Shown here: positions 52,443 to 62,944 of the stretch, piece by piece | Position numbering within the stretch: position 1 is the stretch's first letter | How the letters are laid out: every line of letters starts with the position of its first letter | From: Alphaproteobacteria bacterium | Lineage (GTDB): Bacteria; Pseudomonadota; Alphaproteobacteria; ATCC43930; CGMCC-115725 | Length of the DNA: 64,000 nucleotides | Assembly (NCBI GenBank): GCA_028871055.1 | Contig: JAGWON010000007.1 | Span: 62,001 to 126,000 of the forward strand | Direction: 5' to 3' | Notes under the pieces: generated by a model | The model's database searches: none | The model's input: only the letters and a program-made list of their open reading frames with translations | What the model was told of the DNA's origin: nothing | Made by a program: the position numbers and the translations under genes

Positions 52443-53975
52443 TCAGCCCGGGGAGGCGCCAGCTAGCGGCGCCGGAATTTGCGTTTTCGGCATCGGGGTC
52501 GCTTCGCATGGTCCCGTCCGTTGTGCGACGCAAATCTTGCCGAAGCACCGCGACACCGTATAGCCGACGGCCGTTGGCGCGGGCCCCTCGGCAATCATCG
52601 TATTAAAACCGGGCAGATAGCTTTCGAACTTCATCGGATTGTCGGTCCAGTAATACGGCACCGGGCGGTGGAAATAGGTATAGGCGGCGAGGCTGCGCCA
52701 GACGCCGATGCCGCACACGGAATCGAGCCGCGAAACATAGAGAGCGGCCTCGACCATGTCATGTCCCCGTTGCCAAAGCTCCCGATAGGGTGCCGAGACC
52801 GCTAGTGCGCCCGACGACAGAACCGTAAATGACACGAATATGACGATGCAACGCCGCAAGCTCGAGTGCCGCGTTTGGGCAATGCGCGTGACGAGCCACG
52901 CCATGCCCAGGCCGGCTGCGACAATCAGCAGCAGGATCGCAGGATAGATGAAACGCGGCTCCTTATGCGCGATGACCGAATGCGCGACGAGCAGGGTGAC
53001 AGCCGAAAAAACGAGCGTCGGAACGCGACTTGCACCGATCACTGCAAGCAACGGAATGATGACGACGAAGGGGCGCCAGTATTGCAACAGCAGCTCGCCA
53101 TAGAAGTACCACGGCTCGGTGCCGAAATACGCGCTGACGCCGTAATTAGTGTTGTAAACGATATTCCGCCATACCGATTCGAACGGATAACTCCAGGTCA
53201 CCGCGTCAAGACCGCCGGCGAATGCGAGCGTCACGCCGAGGCCAACCGCGATTGCCAGCAGACGTTGGCGCCGCGCGTCGAGCGCCGTCCATAGCATGAT
53301 GACGGCCGCCGCGGGCGCGAGTTGAAGGCGCAGCGCGATCGCCAACCCCAGCAACGCGCCGGCCACCATCAGGCGCCGGCGCGAGTCGATGCGATAGCCC
53401 GGTTCGATGAGATAGGCGGCGATCACCAGCAGCGGCGCCGCGACGCATTCGTTCAGCGTACGTCCAGCGAAATAGACGGCGTCGGGCCATAGCGCCGGTA
53501 GCGCGGCAGCGACGACGCCACCCCAGCTGCCGAAGAAGCGCTGCCCCCAAAGATAAGAGCAGATGCAGACGCTCGCGGCTATGGCGGCCAGCGTCAGATG
53601 GATGAAGTTCAGGTAATAGGTGGGGTCACTGCCGAACCAGCTACCCACCTTCATCAGGCCGGCGAGGAACCCAGGCAGCAGCCAGGAGCGCGCGCCGAAT
53701 TCGAATTCCCAAGGCAGCGCGCCATAGCCGAATACGAGCCGGTGCGCCTGCTCCACCGTCTGATAGATTTCGTCGAGATAGTTGATGCTGGGGAAAAGGA
53801 TCAGCGGGATCAGCCGGAGAGCAAGCGCGACCAAATAGATGGTGGCCAGCGTCATGACGGTGGTCTGGCGTCCGAATCTGACGACTCCCGCGGCATTTGG
53901 CACTGTCGCAGGCGTCTTTTCCATGCGGAGGGCAGAAACATCCGCGGGCGAAAACCAGGCGCGTTCGTCGGCCAT
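52443..53975 (-). CDS. GT22-like (Alg9/PIG-B type) polytopic mannosyltransferase
   Basis: 510 residues, about ten hydrophobic segments. The first loop has NYLDEIYQTVEQAHRLVFG (GT-C acidic motif), and AHKEPRFIYP near residue 340 matches the HKExRF signature of the GT22 family. GT22 enzymes use dolichyl- or polyprenyl-phosphate mannose. Bacterial members are scattered; the acceptor (lipid, protein or polysaccharide) is not indicated by the surroundings, except that a second GT-C enzyme is adjacent. Confidence 0.78.
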   Translation of the reverse strand: MADERAWFSPADVSALRMEKTPATVPNAAGVVRFGRQTTVMTLATIYLVALALRLIPLILFPSINYLDEIYQTVEQAHRLVFGYGALPWEFEFGARSWLLPGFLAGLMKVGSWFGSDPTYYLNFIHLTLAAIAASVCICSYLWGQRFFGSWGGVVAAALPALWPDAVYFAGRTLNECVAAPLLVIAAYLIEPGYRIDSRRRLMVAGALLGLAIALRLQLAPAAAVIMLWTALDARRQRLLAIAVGLGVTLAFAGGLDAVTWSYPFESVWRNIVYNTNYGVSAYFGTEPWYFYGELLLQYWRPFVVIIPLLAVIGASRVPTLVFSAVTLLVAHSVIAHKEPRFIYPAILLLIVAAGLGMAWLVTRIAQTRHSSLRRCIVIFVSFTVLSSGALAVSAPYRELWQRGHDMVEAALYVSRLDSVCGIGVWRSLAAYTYFHRPVPYYWTDNPMKFESYLPGFNTMIAEGPAPTAVGYTVSRCFGKICVAQRTGPCEATPMPKTQIPAPLAGASPG

Positions 53976-54082
53976 AGAATGTGGGAATCAGCTGTTTGGG
54001 ACGGGAATTCCGACCCGTGCAGCCTACCGAACAAGCCTATATGAAAAATTAACGATCCAGACGCGACCCGCCGCGCCAGGGC

Positions 54083-54400
54083 TCAGTCGAGCTTGACCTG
54101 GATGTCCTCGCCGACCACCCGCACCGGATAGGTCTTGAGGTCGTCGTTGATCGGCGGGCCCAATCCCTTGCCGGTCTTGACCTCGAAGCGGCCGCCATGC
54201 AGCGGACATTCGATGATCTCGCCGTCGAGCCAGCCCTGGCTCAGCAGCGCGAAGGCATGGGTGCAGAGATTGTCGGTGGCGTAGATCGCGCCGTCGAGGT
54301 CATAGAGGGCGATCTCGCGCTCGCCCAGCGTCACGCCGAGCACGTCGCCCGGATTGATCGCCGAGCGCTTCGCCACCGTCACCCAGTTTTCGTCCGCCAC
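54083..54400 (-). CDS. Rieske-type [2Fe-2S] ferredoxin
   Basis: A 105-residue bacterial Rieske ferredoxin with cluster ligands Cys46-x-His48 and Cys65-x2-His68 (CTHAF and ECPLHGG). The GTG at 54400 has GGAGA upstream. It starts 2 bases after the stop of the reductase gene, so the two form an electron-transfer pair as used by ring-hydroxylating dioxygenases; no oxygenase gene is present in the window. Confidence 0.9.
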   Translation of the reverse strand: MADENWVTVAKRSAINPGDVLGVTLGEREIALYDLDGAIYATDNLCTHAFALLSQGWLDGEIIECPLHGGRFEVKTGKGLGPPINDDLKTYPVRVVGEDIQVKLD

Positions 54401-54402
54401 GT

Positions 54403-55635
54403 TCAGGTCTCCCTGGCCAAATCCTGCAATTTCACCTTGGCATCCGCAAGCCGCGCCGGGTCGACGGCGCGCCCGCGTGCGATCATCTCGCGCGCCGGGC
54501 GCATCTCGCGCCCGTTGTTCATGGTGGTCGCCGCGACCGGTTTCCCGTCCTGCATGGCGAAAACCGTGAAGGCCTTGTCGTCCGGACCGCCGCGCCACAC
54601 CAGATCGTCCCAACGCTTGGGCGCGCCTGCGATCTGCAGATTGACGTCGTACTGGTCGGTCCAGAACCACGGTACTTCGGCATGGGGCCGATCGCCACCG
54701 GCCATCACCTTGGCGACGGCCATTGCCTGGTTCTGCGCGTTCTGCCACGCCTCGAGCCGGAGCTTGCGGCCGAGCAGCGGGTTGAAATGCCGCGTCACGT
54801 CGCCGGCGGCGAAGACGTTCGGATCGCTGGTGCGGCCGAACTCGTCGGTGACGATGCCGTCCTCGACCGCGAGCCCGGCGGCATGGGCGAGCTCGACGTT
54901 GGGCTGGGCGCCGATGCCGGCGAGGACGATGTCGGCGGCGACAGTCTCGCCGTCGGCGGTCCTGATCTCCAGCGCGCCGCCTTTCTCTTCGATCGCCACC
55001 ACGGCGACGCCGGTCCGCAGGTTCACGCCGTTGCGTCGGTGCAGAGTCGCCATGAAGCGGCCGATCTCGGGGGCGCAGACGCGCTGCAGCGGCTCGCGCT
55101 GGACCTCGAGCACGGTCACCGCCGCGCCGTGCTTGCGCGCCACCGCCGCGGCCTCGAGCCCGATGAAGCCGGCGCCGATCACGGCGATCCGCGCGCCCGT
55201 GTTCAAGTGTTCGCGCAAGGCGAGCGAATCCACGATGTCGCGCAGATAGAGCACGCGCGGATGGTCGGCGCCCGGCAGCGCCAGCCGCCGCGCCCGCGCG
55301 CCCAGCGTCAGCAGCAGCGCGTCGTACGGCACGGTATCGCCATTCGCGAGTTCGACCCGCTGCGCCGCGCGGTCGATCGCCACCGCAGTCTCGCCGGGGC
55401 GGAAGGCGATGCCGTTCTCGGTATAGAAGGCGAGGGGGCGAAGATAGGTCTTCTCGACCGGAATGGCGCCGGCGAGCAGTTCTTTCGACAGCGGCGGACG
55501 CTCGTAAGGCGGATGCGCCTCGCCGCCGATCAGCGTGATCGCGCCGGTGAATCCGGTCTGGCGCAGCGTCGCCGCCGCCACGCCGCCGGCATGGCCGGCG
55601 CCGACGATCAGGATGTGCCGCGCCGCTACGTTCAC
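54403..55635 (-). CDS. NAD(P)H-dependent FAD ferredoxin reductase
   Basis: 410 residues (GTG start at 55635). The FAD motif ILIVGAGHAGGVAAATLRQTG begins at residue 8, the NAD motif IAVIGAGFIGLEAAAVARKHG near residue 149, and DPNVFAAGDVTRHFN near residue 280. The C-terminal WFWTDQYDVNLQIAG stretch is typical of the putidaredoxin-reductase / BphA4 group. It passes electrons to the Rieske ferredoxin encoded directly downstream. Confidence 0.9.
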   Translation of the reverse strand: MNVAARHILIVGAGHAGGVAAATLRQTGFTGAITLIGGEAHPPYERPPLSKELLAGAIPVEKTYLRPLAFYTENGIAFRPGETAVAIDRAAQRVELANGDTVPYDALLLTLGARARRLALPGADHPRVLYLRDIVDSLALREHLNTGARIAVIGAGFIGLEAAAVARKHGAAVTVLEVQREPLQRVCAPEIGRFMATLHRRNGVNLRTGVAVVAIEEKGGALEIRTADGETVAADIVLAGIGAQPNVELAHAAGLAVEDGIVTDEFGRTSDPNVFAAGDVTRHFNPLLGRKLRLEAWQNAQNQAMAVAKVMAGGDRPHAEVPWFWTDQYDVNLQIAGAPKRWDDLVWRGGPDDKAFTVFAMQDGKPVAATTMNNGREMRPAREMIARGRAVDPARLADAKVKLQDLARET

Positions 55636-55672
55636 GCCGACCTCGCGCGCGGACTCATGCCGCCGGAAAACC

Positions 55673-55930
55673 TCAGGACGATTTGTCGGGGGAAAAGGCC
55701 TTGTAGGCCATAGTGGTGAAGGTGTCCTTCACCCCGGGCAGGCGCTGGAGATGCTCGACGACAAAATGGCCGATATCCATCTCGTCGGGGAGATAGCATT
55801 TCATCAGCAGGTCGTATTGCCCGGACACCGAAAACACCTCCGAAACCTCGGGAATGGTCTCGACCGCCTCCTCGGCGACCTTGTAAGCGCGCCCGAGCTC
55901 GCACTTGACGTTGACGAAGATCGTCTTCAT
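55673..55930 (-). CDS. Stand-alone AsnC/Lrp ligand-binding (RAM) domain protein
   Basis: 85 residues comprising only the alpha-beta ligand-sensing domain of Lrp/AsnC proteins (GQYDLLMKCYLPDEMDIGHFV, LPGVKDTFTTMAYKAF). There is no DNA-binding domain. Such stand-alone domains form oligomers and bind amino acids. It precedes the reductase-ferredoxin pair on the same strand with 37 bases between, so it could be co-transcribed. Confidence 0.85.
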   Translation of the reverse strand: MKTIFVNVKCELGRAYKVAEEAVETIPEVSEVFSVSGQYDLLMKCYLPDEMDIGHFVVEHLQRLPGVKDTFTTMAYKAFSPDKSS

Positions 55931-55950
55931 CGACCTCCCCCTCGCGGTGT

Positions 55951-57438
<1,488 letters not shown>

Positions 57439-57581
57439 TGAACGGTAAACGTCTTTCTGCGATTTTCGCGTTGGAGGATGTCCTTTAATTGGGGTTGTAT
57501 CCCCGAAAGTCAAATTATTTCTTAGCGTTGCAGCGATTCGGCGGCGTGGCGTGGCTTGCGGGCTTCACTTAACCTCGCGCC

Positions 57582-58283
57582 ATGCCGCAAAAAGCACCAC
57601 TCGTGCTGCTGCCCGGCCTGCTTTGCGACCGGGCGCTTTGGCGCGGCCAGATCGAGGCCTTGGCCGATATCGCCGAGCCTTGGGTCGCCGATTTGACGCA
57701 CGACGACACGGTGGCGGCGATGGCGCAACGCGTGCTCGCGGGAGCGCCGCCCCGCTTCGCACTTGCCGGACTGTCGATGGGCGGTTATTGCGCGCTCGAG
57801 GTGATGCGCCAGGCGCCGGAGCGCGTCGAGCGCCTCGCCCTGCTCGATACCAGCGCGCGCGCCGATACGCCCGAGCAGACGTCGCGCCGCCGCGGCCTGA
57901 TCGAGCTGGCCGAGAAGGGTGAGTTCAAGGGCGTGACGCCGCGGTTGCTGCCGCTGTTCCTGCATCCGGCGCGACTTAAAGACACCGCTTTGACGGGCGC
58001 GGTCACGGCGATGGCCGAGCGCGTCGGCAAGGATGCGTTCCTGCGCCAGCAAAAGGCGATCATGAGCCGGATCGACAGTCGCGCCTCGCTCGGCCGCATC
58101 GCGTGCCCAACGCTGGTGCTGTGCGGCCGCGAGGACCAGCTGACGCCGCCGACGCTACACGAGTAGCTGGCGTCGCTCATCGCGGGCGCGCGGCTCGCGG
58201 TGGTGCCCGATTGCGGTCATCTCTCGACCATGGAGCGGCCGGAGGCCGTCAATACCGCCTTGCGTGCCTGGCTCGCGGGTTAG
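57582..58283 (+). pseudogene. Alpha/beta hydrolase interrupted by an in-frame TAG
   Basis: An alpha/beta hydrolase frame (LVLLPGLLCDRALW, nucleophile Ser65 in GLSMGG, LVLCGREDQLTPP) reaches a TAG at 58164-58166 and continues in the same frame for 38 more codons: LASLIAGARLAVVPDCGHLSTMERPE and a final TAG at 58281. The His of DCGHLS is the expected third catalytic residue, so the stop removes it. The product up to the first stop (194 residues) should be inactive. Alternatively a sequencing error; the code is not reassigned, because other genes end normally at TAG. Confidence 0.8.
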
Positions 58284-59287
58284 GGCGATTTCCGCGCTCG
58301 CCGCGCCGCCGCATCGATCAGACTCAGATCGACGTATTTCCTCACGTCGAGCGCAGTTTTCAGGAATCCGAACTTGACCTCGGTCGCCATATCGCGCTGC
58401 ATCGCTGCGATGTCTGGCCTACCGTCCGGCGCATGATAATAGTCGGCGCTCGTGTAGAGGTATTTGAGCCGCGCGACCGGTAACTTGGTCGCGCGCGCGA
58501 CGTTCTCGCGCGCCGCCGCCCGGTTGGCGGGATCGAGCAGCCAGCGCTCGCCGCGCAGCATGTCCTCGAAGAAATCGGTCAGCGCGGCGCGATGCGCGCT
58601 GATGAATCGCTTGCGCATTGCCAGCACGATCATCTGCGAGCGGCCGACTGCGTCCTTCATGCGGGCGAGCGGATGCGCGTTAGTCGCGATCTGCGGCGCA
58701 AAAATGAAAGGCGGCACGTCGGCGATCAGATCGACTTTTTTCTCGAGCAGCATCGCGTTCATGTTCGGGAATGCGGCTTCGACCAGGGTATAGTCGCGCT
58801 TGTCCTCGAGACCGTGCTGCCGCAACAGCGCGCGCAGCGCGACATCGAGCGCGCCGCCAATCGCATTCGAAGCCAGCACTTTGCCCTTGAGGTCCTCTAT
58901 GCGCCGGATGCCGCTGTCGTTACGCACCAGGAACGGGCTCGACAAATAGCCCGGCGCGCCGTCCTGGAAGCCGTCGGCAACGACGCGCAGGTCGAGATGC
59001 GCATTCTGCACGCCCGCCGCGAGAGTCGAAAACGCCAGCGTGATGACATCGACGTCGTCGGCCGCGATCGCCTGGATCTCGGGCGAGGTGCCGGCGAAAT
59101 GCATCGGCACCACGACATAGGATTTGCCGTAGTGGCGCAGGATGTCACGGTGCTCGAAGACCAGCGGCGACAGCACGTTGGTCATGCTGACCCAGCCATG
59201 GCGGATGACGAGGGGATCGGCGTTTGCGGCGCTGCCGAGACAAAGCATCAGCGCCGCGATCGTTCCGACGATGGCGCGGAAAAGCAT
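58280..59287 (-). CDS. Orphan substrate-binding protein (NMT1/NitT type)
   Basis: 335 residues, start ATG 59287 with GGAGGA upstream. A signal peptide (cleavage near SAANAD, residue ~23) precedes a periplasmic binding fold (GTSPEIQAIAADDVDVITLAFSTLA; IRRIEDLKGKVLASNAIGGALD). No ATPase or permease is adjacent, so it may serve a transporter elsewhere or act as a sensor. Overlaps the hydrolase pseudogene by 4 bases at its 3' end. Confidence 0.82.
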   Translation of the reverse strand: MLFRAIVGTIAALMLCLGSAANADPLVIRHGWVSMTNVLSPLVFEHRDILRHYGKSYVVVPMHFAGTSPEIQAIAADDVDVITLAFSTLAAGVQNAHLDLRVVADGFQDGAPGYLSSPFLVRNDSGIRRIEDLKGKVLASNAIGGALDVALRALLRQHGLEDKRDYTLVEAAFPNMNAMLLEKKVDLIADVPPFIFAPQIATNAHPLARMKDAVGRSQMIVLAMRKRFISAHRAALTDFFEDMLRGERWLLDPANRAAARENVARATKLPVARLKYLYTSADYYHAPDGRPDIAAMQRDMATEVKFGFLKTALDVRKYVDLSLIDAAARRARKSP

Positions 59288-59383
59288 GGCTCCTCCAGAA
59301 TTTTTCGTCTGTCTTTTGCGCCAGCTTAGCATGTTCGGATTCGCGGCGCAGGCGCAAGCCCGTTCAATAGTTGCCGCCGTGCG

Positions 59384-59577
59384 ATGGAGGGTGTCTTAGC
59401 CGGCGTCGTCGATGATTTGCTGGCGCGGCTCTATCGCTTCGACGGCGTTGCCGCGCCGCACCGGGCCTATGTCGGCAAGATCATGGCGCAGGCGTACGAT
59501 ACGGCAGCGTTCAAGCTCGCCGCGGGCGAACTGCTACAATCCGTCGGGGTGAAGATTCTGTTTCACGCACTGGCGGT
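59384..59577 (+). pseudogene. Fragment of an FAD-dependent oxidoreductase (FAD_oxidored-like)
   Basis: About 65 codons (MEGVLAGVVDDLLARLYRFDG, then DTAAFKLAAGELLQSVGVKILFH) resemble an internal segment of FAD-dependent oxidoreductases, just after the FAD-binding start and around the pattern DxxxxKLxxxxLLxxxGVxxLxH. No FAD-binding start and no C-terminal part remain; the right side continues in the antisense of the PAS gene. Probably a gene remnant. Confidence 0.45.
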
Positions 59578-60113
59578 CAGGCGGCGCGGCGAACGATTTC
59601 GCGCCGCAACTCGTGCCGCTCGGCGGTGCTCAACGCGACGCTCGCATCGCCGAGGCCGCTGTCGGCGCCGTCGAGCACCTGGCCGACCAGCGCGATCGTC
59701 GCCCGCTTGGAGCCGTTGGCGAGCGGCAGGCTCAGCCGCCGCAGGATCATGCGCTTCGCATCGCGCCGGAACAGGGTCTCAGTATAGATCGGCATGCCGC
59801 TCTCGTAGATCTCGCGGCACAGGCCACGGACGTATTCGAGATAAGTGCCGGACAGCACGTCGTCGATGAAGCGGCCGGTATGGTCCCCGCCGGCCAACGC
59901 GGTGAGGCCGGTGCCGATCAGGCGATAACGGGCGCGCGCGCCGCGATCGAGCAGATCGAGCATCATCATGTTCGGCAAGACAAAAGCAGGGATATCCACA
60001 GGGTCGATGTCGCGCCGGTCGGGCATGCCCGCGCTGCCGCGCCGCAGTCGCCAGTAGCCGTACAGCGCCCGCAGAACCGGATCGTTGGTGACGAGGTCGA
60101 TCACGTGCTGCAC
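59577..60113 (-). CDS. PAS-domain protein (PAS_5-like)
   Basis: 178 residues, no signal peptide. The N-terminal DPVLRALYGYWRLRRG and DIPAFVLPNMMMLDLLDRGARARYRLIGTGLTAL segments are typical of the small alphaproteobacterial PAS_5 proteins. Ligand and partner unknown; no output domain is fused. Confidence 0.8.
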   Translation of the reverse strand: MQHVIDLVTNDPVLRALYGYWRLRRGSAGMPDRRDIDPVDIPAFVLPNMMMLDLLDRGARARYRLIGTGLTALAGGDHTGRFIDDVLSGTYLEYVRGLCREIYESGMPIYTETLFRRDAKRMILRRLSLPLANGSKRATIALVGQVLDGADSGLGDASVALSTAERHELRREIVRRAA

Positions 60114-60197
60114 CCCTTTACCGTGCGGGATGCATTCTTGCGGCGATCCAATAATCAGCGGTAAATGCAGACGCGCGCGTGCCGAGTTATACCCAGG

Positions 60198-62210
60198 TTA
60201 AACATCGAGATCGCGCGCAAATTTCGCCTTTTCCTGAATAAATGCATAGCGCAGCTCGGGCTTGCGGCCCATCAGGCTCTCGACCAACTTCACCACCGGC
60301 TTGAAGCCGCGCTCGCCCTTCGGCGGCAGCGTCACCCGCAGCAGTATGCGCTTGGCCGGATCCATCGTCGTGTCCTTGAGGAAGCGCGGCGGCATTTCGC
60401 CCAGGCCCTTGAAGCGGCTGATCTCGACCTTGGCCCTGCTCTTGCCGAAGGCGGTCTTCATCAGCTTGTCCTTGTCCGCGTCGTCGCGCGCATAGAGCGT
60501 CGTATCGCCCTGCTGCAGACGATAGAGCGGCGGCACTGCCAGGAACAGCTTGCCGCGCTCGACCAGCTCGGGCATCTCGCGGAAGAAGAAAGTCATCAGC
60601 AACGACGCGATGTGGGCGCCGTCGACGTCCGCGTCGGTCATGATGATGACCCGCTCGTAGCGCAGCTTCGCCTCCTGGTAGCGCTCGCCGCTGCCGCAAC
60701 CCAATGCCAGGATCAGGTCGGAAAGCTCCTGGTTCTGCCTGAGGCGTTCTGCGCCGGCCGAGGCGACGTTCAGGATCTTGCCACGGAGCGGCAGGATGGC
60801 CTGGGTTTCGCGCGCGCGCGCCTGCTTGGCCGAGCCGCCGGCGCTGTCGCCCTCGACGATGAAGATTTCGGTGCCGACCGGCGACGAGCGCGAGCAGTCG
60901 GCAAGCTTGCCGGGCAGGCGCAGCTTGCGCGTCGCCGACTTGCGGTCGAGCTCCTTCTCCTGCCGCCGGCGCAGGCGCTCCTCGGCGCGCTCGACGATGG
61001 TCTCGAGCAGCGCGCGCGCCGCCGTCGGATCGTCCGACAGCCAGTGGTCGAAATGGTCCTTGAGTGCGGTCTCGATGAGGCGCTGCGCCTCGGGCGAGGC
61101 GAGCCTCTCCTTGGTCTGGCCCTGGAACTGCGGGTTCTTGAGGAACAACGACAGGATGACGACGGCGCCGCTCATCGCGTCGTCGCCGGTAATCTGCGCC
61201 GCGCGGCGGTTGTTGGCGAGTTCGCCATAGGCCTTGAAGCCGCGGGTCAGTGCCGTGCGCAGGCCTTGCTCGTGGGTGCCGCCGTCGGGGGTCGGCACGG
61301 TGTTGCAGAACGAGGCGACGGTGCCGTCGTCGGCATCCTCGGTCCAGGCGATCGCCCATTCGACCCGGCCGCTGCCGTCGAGCTCGGCCTCGCCGGTGAA
61401 GGCGCGCGGCGTCACCGTCTCGCGCTTGTCGAGCAGCGCGGCGAGGTAATCGGTGAGGCCACCGGGAAAATGAAGCGTGTCCTCCTGCGGCACGTCCTCG
61501 GGCCGTGGCAGCTTCGGATCGCACCACCAGCGGATCTCGACGCCGCGGAAGAGATAGGCCTTGGAGCGCGCCAGGCGGTAGACGTTGACGGGGCGGAAAT
61601 GCGCGCTGGCGCCGAAGATCTCGGGATCGGGATGGAAGCGCACCAGGGTGCCGCGCCGGTTGACCGCGCCGCCGGACTTGAGCTTGGTCTTGGGCTTGCC
61701 GCGGCTGTAGTCCTGCGTCCACAGCTTGCGGTCGCGCGCCACCTCGACGGTGAGTTTGTCCGAGAGCGCGTTGACCACGGAAATGCCGACGCCGTGCAGG
61801 CCGCCCGACGTCTTGTAGACGCTGCCGCCGAATTTGCCGCCCGAATGCAGCATGGTGAGGATGACCTCGAGCGCCGACTTGGTGCGAAATTTTGGATGAG
61901 GGTCAACGGGTATGCCGCGGCCGTTGTCGCGCACGGCGCAGCTGCCGTCGGCATGCAGCTCGATCTCGATGCGGCTGGCGTGACCGGCCACCGCCTCGTC
62001 CATGGCGTTGTCGAGCGCCTCGGCGACGAGGTGGTGCATCGCGCGCTCGTCGGTGCCGCCGATATACATGCCGGGGCGGCGCCGCACGGGCTCGAGGCCT
62101 TCGAGCACCTCGATGTCCTTGGCGGAATAGGAGCCGGAGCGTTTGGCCGGCGCGTTCGCGAACAGATCGGATGTGTCGCGCGTTTTGCGGGCGGCGTGCG
62201 CGGGCGGCAT
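60198..62210 (-). CDS. parE: DNA topoisomerase IV subunit B (ParE)
   Basis: 670 residues from ATG 62210 (a TTG at 62222 is possible). GHKL ATPase motifs: EALDNAMDEAVAGHA, VRDNGRGIPVD, and TSGGLHGVGISVVNALS. TOPRIM: IVEGDSAGGSAKQAR and TDADVDGAHI. The ParE-type C-terminus (FKGLGEMPPRFLKDTTMDP) is complete. It decatenates chromosomes together with ParC, which is elsewhere. No ORF antisense to it should be annotated. Confidence 0.95.
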   Translation of the reverse strand: MPPAHAARKTRDTSDLFANAPAKRSGSYSAKDIEVLEGLEPVRRRPGMYIGGTDERAMHHLVAEALDNAMDEAVAGHASRIEIELHADGSCAVRDNGRGIPVDPHPKFRTKSALEVILTMLHSGGKFGGSVYKTSGGLHGVGISVVNALSDKLTVEVARDRKLWTQDYSRGKPKTKLKSGGAVNRRGTLVRFHPDPEIFGASAHFRPVNVYRLARSKAYLFRGVEIRWWCDPKLPRPEDVPQEDTLHFPGGLTDYLAALLDKRETVTPRAFTGEAELDGSGRVEWAIAWTEDADDGTVASFCNTVPTPDGGTHEQGLRTALTRGFKAYGELANNRRAAQITGDDAMSGAVVILSLFLKNPQFQGQTKERLASPEAQRLIETALKDHFDHWLSDDPTAARALLETIVERAEERLRRRQEKELDRKSATRKLRLPGKLADCSRSSPVGTEIFIVEGDSAGGSAKQARARETQAILPLRGKILNVASAGAERLRQNQELSDLILALGCGSGERYQEAKLRYERVIIMTDADVDGAHIASLLMTFFFREMPELVERGKLFLAVPPLYRLQQGDTTLYARDDADKDKLMKTAFGKSRAKVEISRFKGLGEMPPRFLKDTTMDPAKRILLRVTLPPKGERGFKPVVKLVESLMGRKPELRYAFIQEKAKFARDLDV

Positions 62211-62333
62211 GGCGCTATGCAAATACCGGTGGGCGAATCACGCGCGGATAACAACATCTGGTGACGGTCGAAGCAAGAGCCGTCTGGCCGAATCGGCTAT
62301 GATCGCGGCGCAAGAAAAGGAGACAGCCGGCCC

Positions 62334-62735
62334 ATGACTGCTGACGACACGCCAGAATCGCCGCCGGCGCGCGAACCGACGCTGCGCGCCATCGCCATGC
62401 CAGCCGATTCGAATGCGCGCGGCGACATCTTCGGTGGCTGGCTGCTGTCGCAGATGGACCTGGCCGGCGGCTCGGCGGCGATGCGCCGGACCAAGGGCCG
62501 CGTCGCCACCGTCGCGATCACGTCGATGACCTTCCACAAGCCGGTGTTCATCGGCGACGAGGTCAGCGCCTATACCGAGGTGGTCAAGATCGGGCGCACC
62601 TCGCTCGCCATCAGGATCGAGGCCTGGGCGCGCCGTTTCGCCGCCGAGGAGACGGTCAAAGTCACCGAGGGCCTGTTCACCTACGTCGCGATCGACGCCG
62701 ATCGCAAGCCGCGCCCGGTGCCGCCGGAAGCCTGA
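62334..62735 (+). CDS. Acyl-CoA thioesterase, YciA-type hotdog
   Basis: 133 residues, single hotdog domain. PADSNARGDIFGGWLLSQMD (Asn27, Asp31, Gly-Gly-Trp) is the YciA/acyl-CoA-hydrolase catalytic segment; FHKPVFIGDEVSAYTEV follows. AAGGAGA precedes the ATG. Hydrolyses medium- or long-chain acyl-CoA; exact chain length unknown. Confidence 0.9.
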   Translation: MTADDTPESPPAREPTLRAIAMPADSNARGDIFGGWLLSQMDLAGGSAAMRRTKGRVATVAITSMTFHKPVFIGDEVSAYTEVVKIGRTSLAIRIEAWARRFAAEETVKVTEGLFTYVAIDADRKPRPVPPEA

Positions 62736-62944
62736 CCGCCGGCGATGTTGCCACGGCGGGCGCCTTCCACGGGCGGTGGCGGCACGTCGAATGGCGGCGG
62801 CGAAATCGGCACTGGCGGCTCCTCGACCGGTGGCGGCACGTCCGGCGTCTCGCCGGGCTCGGGCCCCGGCGGCGCCGGCGGGTTGCCCGGCGGTTTCGGC
62901 TTGCCCGGCTGTTGCGCCCAATGCGTTCCTGGCATCCGGTTCAT
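62681..62944 (-). CDS. Small proline-rich hypothetical protein (doubtful)
   Basis: An 87-codon frame starting MNRMPGTHWAQQPGKPKPPG, then rich in Pro and Glu (PPVEEPPVP type repeats). No signal peptide. The end overlaps the thioesterase gene by ~55 bases. Proline-rich small proteins of this look occur in proteobacteria. The opposite strand also has a Gly-rich frame, so composition alone could explain the opening. Function unknown. Confidence 0.4.
   Translation of the reverse strand: MNRMPGTHWAQQPGKPKPPGNPPAPPGPEPGETPDVPPPVEEPPVPISPPPFDVPPPPVEGARRGNIAGGQASGGTGRGLRSASIAT

Noticed and set aside
60165-62264. 699-codon open frame antisense to parE
   Set aside because: It overlaps the complete ParE gene with all gyrase/topoisomerase motifs; the antisense translation shows no family features and is a GC-rich shadow.
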